DNA of 64,000 nt, from positions 62,001 to 126,000 of the forward strand of contig CAZHEE010000003.1 of the NCBI GenBank assembly GCA_964531715.1, written 5' to 3'. This DNA comes from UBA1664 sp964531715. GTDB taxonomy: Bacteria; Pseudomonadota; Alphaproteobacteria; Micavibrionales; UBA1664. Numbering within the stretch: the first letter of the stretch is position 1; each line of letters starts with the position of its first letter. Both the position numbers and the translations under genes were made by a program. The notes beneath the pieces are model-generated. The model searched no databases and was not told where the DNA came from. It saw only the letters and a list, made by a program, of their open reading frames with translations. This document shows positions 7,346-16,997 of the stretch, piece by piece.

Positions 7346-8344
7346 ATGATAGAAAAAGATCGCACGCCGATTATCCGTAACTGGCTTTATTTTAACGCCT
7401 TTATGGTGTTTTGTATGGCAATTATCGGCGCGATAACCCGCCTGACCGAGAGCGGGTTAAGCATGGTCGAGTGGCGGCCTCTCATCGGTGCAATTCCGCC
7501 TTTGACCGATGCGGAATGGGTGCGTGTTTTTGAGCTTTACCGCCAAACCCCTGAATATCAGAAAATTAATACAGGTATGGCGATGGCGGAGTTTAAAACC
7601 ATCTTTTTCTGGGAGTGGTTTCACCGTGTTTGGGGCCGGCTCATCGGTCTTGTCTACGCGCTCCCCCTCCTGTTTTTCTGGGTTAAGGGATGGATTCCGA
7701 AAGGGTATAAGCTCCCGCTTTTCGGACTTTTGATCCTTGGCGGGATGCAGGCGGTTATCGGCTATATCATGGTGCTAAGCGGATTGGCTGACCGCCCATT
7801 TGTCTCTCATTTTAAGCTTGCACTTCATCTCTCCATGGCGTGGTTTGTATTTTGCGGCCTGCTCTGGCTTGCCTTCAGCCTGACCAAAATAGAGCCGTTA
7901 CAAACCAGCTTTTGTAAACGCCGCCATGGGTGGAGCAGCCTTGCGTTGCTGTTCATCACACTTGTCTGGGGTGCATTTATGGCAGGCATGGATGCAGGGC
8001 TTGTCTCCCCACACTGGCCGCACATGTACCAGGGACAGATTTTGCCTGACACGGCTTTTACCCTATCCAATATCTTTGCGAATGCGGAGATGGTGCATTT
8101 CATCCATCGCTGGATTGCCTTTATCACGCTGATATTTATTATTGCATTCGCGTGGCGGGTAAAATCATTCGCGCTTGGCGGCATGGTTGCCCTTCAATTC
8201 CTGCTGGGTATTGCAACGGTGATGAGCATGGTTGCGATCCCGATTGCCGCCATGCATCAGGGCGGTGCATTTATCCTGACCGTGATATTGCTTTATAACA
8301 TCTATGCCTTAAAGCCGAGAGATGTGATACCCTCACAATCATGA
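7346..8344 (+). CDS. ctaA: heme A synthase (COX15/CtaA)
   Basis: It oxidises the C8 methyl of heme O to a formyl group, making heme A for cytochrome c oxidase. It is an inner-membrane protein of 332 residues with about eight hydrophobic segments. Family motifs are 'GAITRLTESGLSMVEWRPL' near the start, 'EWFHRVWGRLIG', 'SHFKLALHLSMAW', 'VHFIHRWIAF' and 'AAMHQGGAF', with the heme-ligand histidines. The preceding in-frame TTG was rejected in favour of ATG 7346. No other oxidase gene is nearby. The stop overlaps the next start (ATGA), so translation is coupled to the YihY-type gene. Confidence 0.92.
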   Translation: MIEKDRTPIIRNWLYFNAFMVFCMAIIGAITRLTESGLSMVEWRPLIGAIPPLTDAEWVRVFELYRQTPEYQKINTGMAMAEFKTIFFWEWFHRVWGRLIGLVYALPLLFFWVKGWIPKGYKLPLFGLLILGGMQAVIGYIMVLSGLADRPFVSHFKLALHLSMAWFVFCGLLWLAFSLTKIEPLQTSFCKRRHGWSSLALLFITLVWGAFMAGMDAGLVSPHWPHMYQGQILPDTAFTLSNIFANAEMVHFIHRWIAFITLIFIIAFAWRVKSFALGGMVALQFLLGIATVMSMVAIPIAAMHQGGAFILTVILLYNIYALKPRDVIPSQS

Positions 8345-9255
8345 CATTTAAAAAATCAGGGCGAATTGCGAAAACGGTTTTTCGTAATTGGTTTAATGAT
8401 ACGTTATTTACACATGCCGCGGCGGCAGGATATTACGCCGTTTTTTCCGTTCCAGGGCTAATTCTTATTGCAACGGCTATTGCCTCACTCGTTTTTGATG
8501 AGGTCACTGTTCAAGATGAAGTCAACCAGATTACACGCGCGCTTATCGGGCGAGAGCTGAGCTTCAATATTTATGATAGTTTGGCACAGGCCCAAATATT
8601 CGGGCGGCAATGGCTCGCTTTTTTGATAGGCTTTGCCATCATCCTTTATGCCGCATCCCGCTTTTTTATGCAGCTTCATAAATCTCTTAACCATGTTTGG
8701 GGTGTTATACCGAGAAAACGCCAAAACTTAAGCATTCTTATCCGAAAGCGATTTATTTCAGTCGTGCTTGTTTTGGCCTCCGGTTTGGTCTTACTTACCC
8801 TTATGGCAATAACATCATTGCTCGGCTTATTGTCTGATTATATTGCCCTCCAAATCCCCATAATTGATATCAGTGTTATGGTGATTTTAAACTTGGTTAT
8901 TTCATATTGTATTGTCGTATTGCTGTTTACCCTGCTCTATAAAATAGTACCGGACGTTAAGATCAGATGGCGTTCGGCCTTTTTTGGCGCGATAATATCG
9001 GCGGCAATGTTTATTATCGGGCAAAGTCTCGTCAATTATTATTTTACTATTGCCGACCCTCAATCCATCTTCGGTGCGGCGGGTTCTCTCATCCTTCTGA
9101 TGATTTGGGTGTCTTATGCATTTATCATCATCATGCTGGGCGCGCATGTCAGTAAAGCACACATGCAAGATAGCGGTCAGATTGCAAGTCCCGACAGCCA
9201 TATTGCAAAATCAGGTACACCTATCGATTACGCGCTGCGTGAACCAAAGATTTAA
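8341..9255 (+). CDS. YihY/BrkB-family inner-membrane protein
   Basis: A 304-residue protein with about six transmembrane segments. 'HAAAAGYYAVFSVPGLILIATAIA' at residues 26-49, 'YAASRFFMQLHKSLNHVWGV' and the later 'FGAIISAAMFIIGQSLVNYYF' and 'FGAAGSLILLMIWVSYAFIIIMLGAHVSKA' blocks are the hallmarks of the YihY/BrkB family. The family was once called 'RNase BN', which is not supported. The exact transport or envelope role is unknown. It overlaps ctaA by 4 nt, and its 3' end overlaps the convergent peptidase C26 gene by 35 nt. Confidence 0.88.
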   Translation: MTFKKSGRIAKTVFRNWFNDTLFTHAAAAGYYAVFSVPGLILIATAIASLVFDEVTVQDEVNQITRALIGRELSFNIYDSLAQAQIFGRQWLAFLIGFAIILYAASRFFMQLHKSLNHVWGVIPRKRQNLSILIRKRFISVVLVLASGLVLLTLMAITSLLGLLSDYIALQIPIIDISVMVILNLVISYCIVVLLFTLLYKIVPDVKIRWRSAFFGAIISAAMFIIGQSLVNYYFTIADPQSIFGAAGSLILLMIWVSYAFIIIMLGAHVSKAHMQDSGQIASPDSHIAKSGTPIDYALREPKI

Positions 9256-9904
9256 AAACTCGGCGACAGTCAGCGCGATAGATCATCGCCTCTGGATGAA
9301 ATTGCACGCCAAGATAATAGGCTTTGCGTTCATCCTCAACCGCCTGAATAACGCCGTTATCCTCAATCGCCGCCGTTTTTAAATTCTCACCGATTTTGTC
9401 AATCGCTTGCTTATGCATGGAATTAACACTGACGCGGTTTTTTTGAAACAGGCTTGAAAGCAACGTGTTTTCAATTATCGTCATCGGCTTTCGAAAGAAA
9501 ATATTGGCTAGCAACCCGCTTGGATAATCCGCCTTTTCGATCGCTTTTGATATATCAATATGGAGTGTACCGCCGCGGGCAACATTCATCATCTGTGCCC
9601 CTCGGCATATTCCGAGTGCAGGAATATCTTGCTCCTCCGCAATTTCTAGCCAGCGCATTTCCATCACATCGCGCGGATGGTCATAGCGATAATCGGGCTT
9701 AGGGTCAGAGGAAAACAGTGTCGGGTAAACATCCGTGCCGCCACCGATAATCAAACCATCTATATTTGTATCAAAATGTGGATTTTCAGAAGTCAGCTTG
9801 AGCGGCTTTCCCCCTGTCACCCAAATTGCAATCGCAATCAAATGATGCAACGGCGAAAAACGTTCAAGCGGCGCGCTATAGCCTATAACCGGTTTTTCTC
9901 TCAT
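9221..9904 (-). CDS. peptidase C26 / gamma-glutamyl hydrolase-type amidase
   Basis: A 227-residue class I glutamine-amidotransferase-like hydrolase (PuuD-like group). Cys100 lies in the nucleophile elbow 'ALGICRGAQMMN'; His203 and Glu205 in 'VQFHPE' complete the triad. 'DGLIIGGGTDVYP' near 49-61 is the family's glycine-rich strand. Relatives cleave gamma-glutamyl bonds, for example in gamma-glutamyl-GABA. It lies 5 nt after the ATP-grasp gene on the same strand, suggesting a ligase and hydrolase acting on the same small gamma-glutamyl or peptide compound. The substrate cannot be read from the sequence. Confidence 0.83.
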   Translation of the reverse strand: MREKPVIGYSAPLERFSPLHHLIAIAIWVTGGKPLKLTSENPHFDTNIDGLIIGGGTDVYPTLFSSDPKPDYRYDHPRDVMEMRWLEIAEEQDIPALGICRGAQMMNVARGGTLHIDISKAIEKADYPSGLLANIFFRKPMTIIENTLLSSLFQKNRVSVNSMHKQAIDKIGENLKTAAIEDNGVIQAVEDERKAYYLGVQFHPEAMIYRADCRRVFKSLVHAARNR

Positions 9905-9909
9905 CGCCT

Positions 9910-11226
9910 TTAATGTGATAATTCAGGGGGTAATTGACCATGTTTCATCAGATGGCTGAGAACAAAAAGGACGCCTAAGCCAACAAAGGGATCATCCTCA
10001 GGCGCGGCAGATTGCGCCGATGCGATTTCCCGCCGCATAATCTTAAGTGTATCAAATGCCTGCGCGATAGAGAGACTGCCGTCCAAGGCCTTATTCAATG
10101 ATCGATAGGCCTGCATAAACTCGCCCTTCATGAGCGTGTCTTTAATCTTTGGCCATTCTTGTTCAAGCGCATCGAAATTAATGGCCTCATCACGGAAAGC
10201 ATCCAGCGCACCAAGTAAAGACACGCCTGATAGTTGCGTTTTATGCCCTATTTCGGCTTCGGACTTGTCAGTTACTTCGCCATTTACAAAAAGCTGATAC
10301 AACTGCCATGGGAAATCGAGCCCGGACATTACAGAATGGTCAAGCCCTGACCAGAAGCGCGGATTGACCTCAATCATCATCGGGGTTTCATTCTCATCTC
10401 CATTCCACATGAAATCTATCTCGCACACGCCGTGCCAGCCGACCTGTTGCATCAGGCTCTCGGCAATCGGGTCAAAGAGGCTGTTATCGACCGTTTCGCG
10501 AACCGAGCCGGCACCCGTTTCAACCGGAAATTTTTGATTATTATAATAAACCATAGAGCTTACCAGTTTGCCCTGATCAAATAAGCCGCAAAAACAATAA
10601 TCATCACCCGTGACTGCTTCCTGTATCACGATTTGTTTATCGGGATAGTGTTGCGTGAGTTTTTGATAGGCTTCAATCAGTGTTTCGGCAGAGCTAACCT
10701 TCTCAATCCCACGCCCGCCTACCTCATCAGGCGGTTTAATGAAGACAGGATAGTCCGTTTCCCCGGCGATATCACGAACCTCATCTTCAGATTGAGGGAG
10801 CCAGATTTGCGGGCTTTCAATCTCATAATCACGAAGTGTTTTTGCAAGATGGTCTTTCGGGTCAACAGCGTTAATTGCCTCAAAGGACGGAACAGTGATT
10901 GTAATATATTCGGGAAACTGATCCGCATGTTCGGCAATCAACCGTGCCTCATAAAAAGAGGGCATCAGGACATATGGCCTGTCATCCTCTGGCTTAAAAC
11001 GCTTAACGATATCTATAAGGTCTTTGATAAATTTTTCAGGGTTTTTTGATGGCTTGGCATAAAGCGCATACTCACTGACATGTTTGGAGAATGATAAAAC
11101 AGTCATCTTCACATCATCACACCCGATAATTTCCGCGCCCTTTCGCCCAAGGGAATGGGCAATACGTAATGCAATCAGGCTTCGCCCATGGGTAACAATC
11201 ACACGTGCATTGAGAGGTTTAGTCAT
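9910..11226 (-). CDS. ATP-grasp ligase of unknown substrate
   Basis: A 438-residue protein with an N-terminal Rossmann-like pre-ATP-grasp domain ('ARVIVTHGRSLIALRIAHSLGRKGAEIIGCD') and a central ATP-grasp domain ('YPVFIKPPDEVGGRGIEKVSSAETL' near 155-180, 'QIVIQEAVTGDDYCFCGLF' near 212, 'CEIDFMWN' and 'MMIEVNPRFW' near 307 for Mg binding). Such enzymes make acylphosphate-activated amide bonds. The C-terminal 100 residues are helical and unassigned. It is followed after 5 nt by the C26 hydrolase. The pair may build and trim a gamma-glutamyl or peptidyl compound; this is inference. Confidence 0.8.
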   Translation of the reverse strand: MTKPLNARVIVTHGRSLIALRIAHSLGRKGAEIIGCDDVKMTVLSFSKHVSEYALYAKPSKNPEKFIKDLIDIVKRFKPEDDRPYVLMPSFYEARLIAEHADQFPEYITITVPSFEAINAVDPKDHLAKTLRDYEIESPQIWLPQSEDEVRDIAGETDYPVFIKPPDEVGGRGIEKVSSAETLIEAYQKLTQHYPDKQIVIQEAVTGDDYCFCGLFDQGKLVSSMVYYNNQKFPVETGAGSVRETVDNSLFDPIAESLMQQVGWHGVCEIDFMWNGDENETPMMIEVNPRFWSGLDHSVMSGLDFPWQLYQLFVNGEVTDKSEAEIGHKTQLSGVSLLGALDAFRDEAINFDALEQEWPKIKDTLMKGEFMQAYRSLNKALDGSLSIAQAFDTLKIMRREIASAQSAAPEDDPFVGLGVLFVLSHLMKHGQLPPELSH

Positions 11227-11263
11227 TTAAAATCCTTTATCATTCCAATAGCTTAGCCGATTT

Positions 11264-12409
11264 TTAGTTCGCTTGTTCAAAAAATTGATTGAGCGCATCG
11301 GCAATTACTTGTGCAATTTTCATTTGGTAGGCAGGATTTTGAAGCTTCTGCGCCTCATCCGTATTAGAGATAAAGCCTGTTTCAAGCAGGACTGACGGTG
11401 TATCAAAAGCGCGAAGCACAACAAAATTGGCGGAACGATGCGGATCATTCACCATCGGTATCTTATTTTTTCTAAAATTTTGAGTGATTAAATTTGCAAA
11501 AGATTTTGATTTCTCACTATTTTCTCTCAATGCAATATCGGCAAGCATTGTAAATATTTCATTGTCCGAAGCCTGTATATCACCCTGCCCGCTCGCATTT
11601 TCTCGCGCGGCCAAGGCTGCCGCTTTCGGGTCGGAGGCCGTCTTGGCAAGTGTATAGACGCTTGCACCGGTGGTGGTGTCATTGCGCATTGAATCGGCGT
11701 GTATGGACAGGAATAAGTCGGCCCTTGCATCCCGCGCCATTATTACCCGCTCATCCAAAGGAACAAAACGATCATTTTCCCGCGTTAGCCGAACGTCATA
11801 GCGATCTTGCGCCTTTAAAATCTCGGCGAGTTTAAGGGACAGACTCAGCACAATATCTTTTTCAAACAACCCTTGCGCATTCACCGCGCCTGGGTCATAT
11901 CCGCCATGCCCGGGGTCAATCATAATGACGGGTTTATTCATTGAAAACGGCGTTTCCGTATGATGATTATGGTTTAAAACAAGCGTTCCGAATATATGAT
12001 CTTTACCCCCACCAAAGTTATTATCTCTTGCTTTTAAGTCTATGATTAAATTGTAAATATTATCTTTTTGAAGTGTAAAAGCTTGCGTGATTGCATACGG
12101 CTCATTCAAACCAAATGACAGCTTCATCAACTTACTATCTATCGTTTCGCGTGCAAAAGATGTCACTGGCACTCTGACCTCAAAGGCTTGCGCCATTGCC
12201 AATGTCTTATGATTAACTATAATCTCAAGCTTTTGATTATCTTCATTCATCTCCGCTCGAAACTCAGGCGAACCTGTCATTTCTATCGTAAGCCTGATAT
12301 CCCCATCGCCGCCCTCACGCGTATCAATTGACAGCAGGCTATCCGCCTTAACGGGCAAGGCAAACAGCCAAAGCAGAAAAAATAAAATGGGTGCATGTAT
12401 CTTTTTCAT
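11264..12409 (-). CDS. amiC: periplasmic N-acetylmuramoyl-L-alanine amidase with AMIN domain
   Basis: It cleaves the lactyl-amide bond between MurNAc and the stem peptide, chiefly at division. It has a signal peptide (MKKIHAPILFFLLWLFALPVKA), an AMIN targeting domain (about residues 25-130) and a Zn-dependent Amidase_3 domain: 'IMIDPGHGGYDPGA', then 'FEKDIVLSLS' with the Glu ligand, 'DLFLSIHADS' and 'VLLETGFISN' with the catalytic Glu. The start at 12409 is preferred over the ATG at 12448 because it has AAGGA in front and begins the signal peptide directly. It lies 37 nt upstream of the ATP-grasp pair on the same strand. Confidence 0.9.
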   Translation of the reverse strand: MKKIHAPILFFLLWLFALPVKADSLLSIDTREGGDGDIRLTIEMTGSPEFRAEMNEDNQKLEIIVNHKTLAMAQAFEVRVPVTSFARETIDSKLMKLSFGLNEPYAITQAFTLQKDNIYNLIIDLKARDNNFGGGKDHIFGTLVLNHNHHTETPFSMNKPVIMIDPGHGGYDPGAVNAQGLFEKDIVLSLSLKLAEILKAQDRYDVRLTRENDRFVPLDERVIMARDARADLFLSIHADSMRNDTTTGASVYTLAKTASDPKAAALAARENASGQGDIQASDNEIFTMLADIALRENSEKSKSFANLITQNFRKNKIPMVNDPHRSANFVVLRAFDTPSVLLETGFISNTDEAQKLQNPAYQMKIAQVIADALNQFFEQAN

Positions 12410-12752
12410 TGTGTCCTTTTCGATTTCAACGTAGTGTAGTTTCATCATTCGTGTAAAGCGACTTGTCAGTCAAAAAATTTGACCGGCAATACATGGCAGA
12501 TAAGAATTTAAAGGGTTTTTAAAACCGCCTGACCATTAAGATGCAGCTGTGCTGGTGCTCAAGTACGATTAATGTAAGCACTGATTCCACGTTGCCGCTC
12601 TTGTAAGCAGGAAATAAATATGACATTTAAACCGAGGCGGGTGCATCCTATCCGTCGGTTGATTTGAAATACATGTTCGTCGCTTGCGTGGCTCACTCGG
12701 CCGGCAAATGCATCCCCCCTTATATTGAAGATATAAAGGAGTACGCGATATC
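12410..12752. other. divergent promoter region and long rne leader
   Basis: This 343-bp gap between amiC (leftward) and rne (rightward) has no credible gene. A GGAG ribosome site lies at about 12738-12741. A long leader before rne is common, since RNase E often controls its own mRNA through the 5' UTR. I see no clear riboswitch. Confidence 0.4.
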
Positions 12753-15221
12753 ATGGCGGACCAACAAACAAAAACAAATCAAAGAAAAAATAACTCTAAC
12801 AAAAATAACAAACAAAAATCCGACCATCACCGCAATGACAATAAGCTAAGGCTTTTTATTGACGCCTCAAAAAAGGAAGAAACGCGCGTTGTTGTTGCAA
12901 AAAACGGGCGTATAGAGGATTTAGAGGTTGAATCGCTTGTCCGCAAGCAGATTAAGGGTAATATCTACCTTGCCAAAGTGACACGGGTTGAGCCATCTTT
13001 GCAGGCCGCTTTCGTGAATTACGGTGGCAACCGTCATGGCTTCCTACCCTTTTCAGAAATTCACCCTGACTATTACCGTATACCGGTTGCAGACCGCGAA
13101 CGTTTAATGGAAGAGCAAGCCGAGCTTGAACGCAAAGCCGCAGAGGAAGCGGCAAAAATTGCCGAGGAAGAAGATCGCAAGGCTGAGGAAGAAAATGCTC
13201 CCGCGTCATCCACTCAAGATGATGATGATGACAATGTTGTTGAAATTGAAGATGACGAGGCGGTCATTGAGGCCGGCGTTGAGGCGAGCGACTCCAATGA
13301 TGACGCATCATCTGATGACTCTGAGAATGATGGGGACAATGAGAACGACTCAGACACTGACGAGAATAAAATTAATGGTCGCGGACGGCGCGGACGCTAT
13401 GGCCGCCGTCGTAACGGGCGCAATAGTAACCGCAAACATGCCGCAGCACGCAATAATGGTGACAGCATCAGTGAAGATGACGATGAACTGAATGTCGAGC
13501 CATTCTGGAAACGGATGCGCCGCGCCTATAAAATTCAGGAAGTTATTAAACGCGGGCAAATCGTCCTTATTCAGGTGGGTAAAGAAGAGCGCGGCAATAA
13601 AGGGGCCGCGGTCACGACTTACATCACTCTGCCGGGTCGCTATTGTGTGCTTATGCCTAACACACCTCAATCAGGCGGGGTGAGCCGTAAAATCTCAAAT
13701 TACAAGGATCGTAAGCGTATGCGCGATATCCTGAAAGATTTGAATGTTCCACAAGGTATGTCAGTGATTTTGAGAACGGCAGGAACCCAGCGGACAAAGG
13801 CAGAGATTAAGCGTGATCTCGATTACCTGATGCGGCTTTGGAATAATGCACGCGATCTAACCTTGCAATCAACGGCCCCTGCCTTAATAAATGAGGAAGG
13901 CAGCCTCATTCGCCGCGCCATTCGTGACATTTATAATAAAGATATTCATGAAGTTATCGTGAGCGGGGCAGATGGGTATAAAACAGCGCATAACATGATG
14001 AAAATGTTAATGCCATCGCACGCGAAAAAGGTTGTTCAATATAAAGAAGAAACACCGCTTTTCATCACAGAACATCTGGAAAAGCAAATTGAGGCCATTC
14101 ATTCCCCTCAAGTTGAGCTGAAATCAGGCGGCTATCTTGTTATTAATCCAACGGAAGCTTTAGTTTCGGTTGATGTGAACTCGGGTCGTTCAACGAAAGA
14201 ACGCAATATTGACGATACGGCACTCAGAACAAATATCGAGGCGGCGGAGGAAATTGCACGACAATTAAAACTGCGCGACCTTGGCGGCTTGGTTGTAATT
14301 GATTTTATCGATATGGAAAATCGCCGCTTTAACGGAAAGGTTGAACGCGCCATGCGTGATGCCCTTGCCGGTGATCGTGCACGTATTCAAATCGGGCGGA
14401 TTTCGTCCTTCGGCCTGATGGAAATGTCGCGCCAGCGTCTGCACCCGTCTTTGACCGAAACTCATTTTGAGACCTGCCCGCATTGTCACGGTATGGGGAT
14501 TGTAAAAACGGTTGATACGCTCGCGCTTTCTATTCTTCGTGGTATTGAGGAGCAAGCCTTAACGCAAGGTGATAGCTATATGACGATTACTTTGTCCAAT
14601 AAGGCGGCTCTATATCTTTTCAATCATTATCGCCATGCGATAACGAGTTTAGAACAGCGTTATAATCTCTCCATTACATTTGATGTCGGCGAGGTTGAGG
14701 ATGAAAGTGGTTTCACACTTGAGCATAAGCCAAAACCCGCCGATGACATTCAGGCTGATGAGGATGATAACGATGAAGCAATAGCTGAGGATACTCAAAA
14801 CACTATTGTTGATAAGGCTGAAGACTCAAACGAGAAAGAGGAGAAAGACGACAAGCCGAAATCCTCAAATTCTCGTGGTCGCCGTCGTAAGAAGAAAACG
14901 GACGATGAGCCTCAAGCCGAAAAGCCAGAGGAGAAAAAGCCGGAAGAAGAGGCAGAGATAAAAGAAACCAAAAAGCCTGTTGCGAAAAAACCGCGCAAAT
15001 CTTCTGCCAAACCTCAAAAGATAGCGATTGAAGAGAAGGCTGACGCATCTCAAAAAGAGGAGAAAAATTTAGAGCCAGCGAAACCTGTTGAAACGGTTGA
15101 GGTCTCAACCGATGCAACGAATGACAACGGGAATGAGGATGCTTCCGATAAAAAAGAGGAAGTCGTGAACCAAAAACCCGAAAAAAAGAAAAAAGGTTGG
15201 TGGAATAAACTCTCAAGCTAG
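12753..15221 (+). CDS. rne: ribonuclease E/G
   Basis: An endoribonuclease that starts mRNA decay and processes rRNA and tRNA at the inner membrane. After a low-complexity Gln/Asn/Lys-rich N-terminus comes the S1-like domain ('NIYLAKVTRVEPSLQAAFVNYG'). This is interrupted by an insert of about 110 residues, first acidic (D/E runs) then Arg/Gly-rich ('RGRRGRYGRRRNGRNSNR'), as seen in many alphaproteobacteria. The catalytic DNase I-like part has 'VSVDVNSGRSTKERN' and 'LVVIDFIDM' with the Mg-binding Asp residues. The Zn-link 'TCPHCHGMG' follows. The 200-residue C-terminal tail is Lys/Glu-rich and likely the degradosome scaffold, ending in 'KKKKGWWNKLSS'. Confidence 0.93.
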   Translation: MADQQTKTNQRKNNSNKNNKQKSDHHRNDNKLRLFIDASKKEETRVVVAKNGRIEDLEVESLVRKQIKGNIYLAKVTRVEPSLQAAFVNYGGNRHGFLPFSEIHPDYYRIPVADRERLMEEQAELERKAAEEAAKIAEEEDRKAEEENAPASSTQDDDDDNVVEIEDDEAVIEAGVEASDSNDDASSDDSENDGDNENDSDTDENKINGRGRRGRYGRRRNGRNSNRKHAAARNNGDSISEDDDELNVEPFWKRMRRAYKIQEVIKRGQIVLIQVGKEERGNKGAAVTTYITLPGRYCVLMPNTPQSGGVSRKISNYKDRKRMRDILKDLNVPQGMSVILRTAGTQRTKAEIKRDLDYLMRLWNNARDLTLQSTAPALINEEGSLIRRAIRDIYNKDIHEVIVSGADGYKTAHNMMKMLMPSHAKKVVQYKEETPLFITEHLEKQIEAIHSPQVELKSGGYLVINPTEALVSVDVNSGRSTKERNIDDTALRTNIEAAEEIARQLKLRDLGGLVVIDFIDMENRRFNGKVERAMRDALAGDRARIQIGRISSFGLMEMSRQRLHPSLTETHFETCPHCHGMGIVKTVDTLALSILRGIEEQALTQGDSYMTITLSNKAALYLFNHYRHAITSLEQRYNLSITFDVGEVEDESGFTLEHKPKPADDIQADEDDNDEAIAEDTQNTIVDKAEDSNEKEEKDDKPKSSNSRGRRRKKKTDDEPQAEKPEEKKPEEEAEIKETKKPVAKKPRKSSAKPQKIAIEEKADASQKEEKNLEPAKPVETVEVSTDATNDNGNEDASDKKEEVVNQKPEKKKKGWWNKLSS

Positions 15222-15237
15222 AGAGTTTATTTTTTTT
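15207..15237 (+). terminator. rho-independent terminator of rne
   Basis: AAACTCTC-AAGCTA-GAGAGTTT is followed by a run of T. The 8-bp stem contains the rne stop codon (TAG 15219-15221). Confidence 0.85.
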
Positions 15238-15264
15238 ATCGCTTTATTAGCAGGTATAGAATTT

Positions 15265-15333
15265 ATCATTTCGAGGGAGTAACACGATCGCGGCAATCCA
15301 TACGGTCTCTCCAGCATCGTATGGATTGCCGCC
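15265..15333. repeat. palindromic repeat of the GCAATCCATA type
   Basis: This imperfect element starts 'TCATTTCGAGGGAGTAACAC', continues GCGGCAATCCATACG, and closes with the inverted CGTATGGATTGCCGC. It is a diverged copy of the 38045-38133 element and of the one inside hisS. Confidence 0.75.
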
Positions 15334-15414
15334 AACATAAAAGCGCCATTCACACCCCTAGGGGAACCAATAGAAATTAGCGGGATGATCAACAAACATG
15401 AAGGAGGGCTGGAC

Positions 15415-16986
15415 ATGCCTAAAGTACTGATAAGCGATAAAATGGCGGCGGCGGCCGAACAGATTTTTAAAGATAACGGCATTGACGTAGACGTTATCAC
15501 AGGCCAATTACCTGAAGAATTAAAGGCCATTATCGGGCAGTATGACGGGCTTGCCATTCGTTCCTCCACCAAAGTCACAACCGAAATTCTTGATGCCGCG
15601 ACTAACCTCAAGGTTATTGGCCGGGCCGGTATCGGTGTCGATAATGTTGACATACCCCAAGCCACACAAAAAGGTGTGATTGTCATGAATACACCCTTCG
15701 GCAACAGTGTCACCACGGCGGAGCATACGATTGCCATGATGATGGCGCTCGCGCGTTCCATCCCTCAGGCAAACGCATCAACCCATGCAGGTAAGTGGGA
15801 GAAGTCAAAATTCACAGGCGTTGAGCTTTCAGGCAAAACTCTTGGCGTGATCGGATGCGGTAATATAGGTGCGATTGTCATTAGCCGCGCCCAAGGGCTC
15901 GCCATGAAAGTTATCGGCTATGACCCCTTTTTAACCGAAGAACGCGCAACGGAATTAGGTATTCAAAAAGTAAGCCTTGAAAAGCTTTATGCCCGTGCAG
16001 ATTTTATTACGCTTCATGTGCCAAAGACGGAAACAACCGCCAATATGATCAACGCTCAAGCCTTTGCAACCATGAAAGATGGCGTGCGCATTATCAATGT
16101 TGCACGGGGCGGCTTAATTAATGAGGTTGACCTGCTGGACGCGCTGAATAATGGTAAAGTCGCAGGCGCGGCGCTGGATGTTTTTGCCGAAGAGCCGGCG
16201 AAAGAGAACGCTCTTTTTGGACATGAAAAAGTGATTTGTACGCCTCACTTGGGCGCAAGCACTGTTGAGGCTCAGGATAATGTCGCGATACAGGTGGCGG
16301 AACAACTTTCTGCCTATTTAAATAATGGTGTTGTGACAAATGCGCTTAATATGCCTTCAGTCAGTGCAGAAGATGCGCCGAAACTGAAACCATACATGTT
16401 GCTTGCCGAGCAACTGGGCGCGATGGTTGGGCAAATCACGGATACGGCAATCAAGTCCGTTACAATAGAATATAGTGGTGCTGCGGCGCATGTGAATAAT
16501 AAACCGCTCACCGCCCTTATTATTGCCAACATCCTGAAAGCCTCCATGGAAGAGGTAAACATCGTTTCCGCCCCTGCCATTGCGGAAAGTCGCGGCATTA
16601 AGATGGCAACAACCACGCTTGAGCAGACAGACCTGCCGACATCTATTCGTGTTATGGTGAAAACCGAACAGCGCAACAAGGAAGTCACAGGAACATTATT
16701 TGCAGGTCAGCCGCGTATTGTCTCTATTGACCATGTGGGAATCGAGGTTACGCTTTCGCCAACCATGCTGTTTATTCGTAATGACGATAAGCCGGGATTG
16801 ATTGGCGCGGTCGGAACAATCCTCGGCGAAAATGATATCAACATTGCGGATTTCCGACTTGGGCGCGTTGATGGGAAAGAAGAGGCCGTTGCAATTGTCG
16901 CGGTTGATGGTGATATTGCAGATAACGCCCTAGCAAAGCTCAAGGCCTTACCATCGGTGCAACAATTAAAGCAACTCCGCTTTTAA
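15415..16986 (+). CDS. serA: D-3-phosphoglycerate dehydrogenase
   Basis: First enzyme of serine synthesis, oxidising 3-phosphoglycerate with NAD. The 523 residues match the long form: catalytic/NAD domains with 'LGVIGCGNIGAIV' near 145, the catalytic Arg in 'INVARGGLINE', and 'CTPHLGAST' with the catalytic His near 280. Then come an intervening allosteric substrate-binding domain and a C-terminal ACT domain ('PTMLFIRNDDKPGLIGAVGTILGENDINIADF') for serine feedback. The start at ATG 15415 is chosen for its strong AAGGAGGG 7 nt before; the upstream in-frame ATG at 15385 lacks this. Confidence 0.94.
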   Translation: MPKVLISDKMAAAAEQIFKDNGIDVDVITGQLPEELKAIIGQYDGLAIRSSTKVTTEILDAATNLKVIGRAGIGVDNVDIPQATQKGVIVMNTPFGNSVTTAEHTIAMMMALARSIPQANASTHAGKWEKSKFTGVELSGKTLGVIGCGNIGAIVISRAQGLAMKVIGYDPFLTEERATELGIQKVSLEKLYARADFITLHVPKTETTANMINAQAFATMKDGVRIINVARGGLINEVDLLDALNNGKVAGAALDVFAEEPAKENALFGHEKVICTPHLGASTVEAQDNVAIQVAEQLSAYLNNGVVTNALNMPSVSAEDAPKLKPYMLLAEQLGAMVGQITDTAIKSVTIEYSGAAAHVNNKPLTALIIANILKASMEEVNIVSAPAIAESRGIKMATTTLEQTDLPTSIRVMVKTEQRNKEVTGTLFAGQPRIVSIDHVGIEVTLSPTMLFIRNDDKPGLIGAVGTILGENDINIADFRLGRVDGKEEAVAIVAVDGDIADNALAKLKALPSVQQLKQLRF

Positions 16987-16997
16987 GGTTTGATTTA

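Noticed and set aside
8341..9255. Ribonuclease BN
   Set aside because: The family is an integral membrane protein; the old RNase BN name comes from a misassignment.
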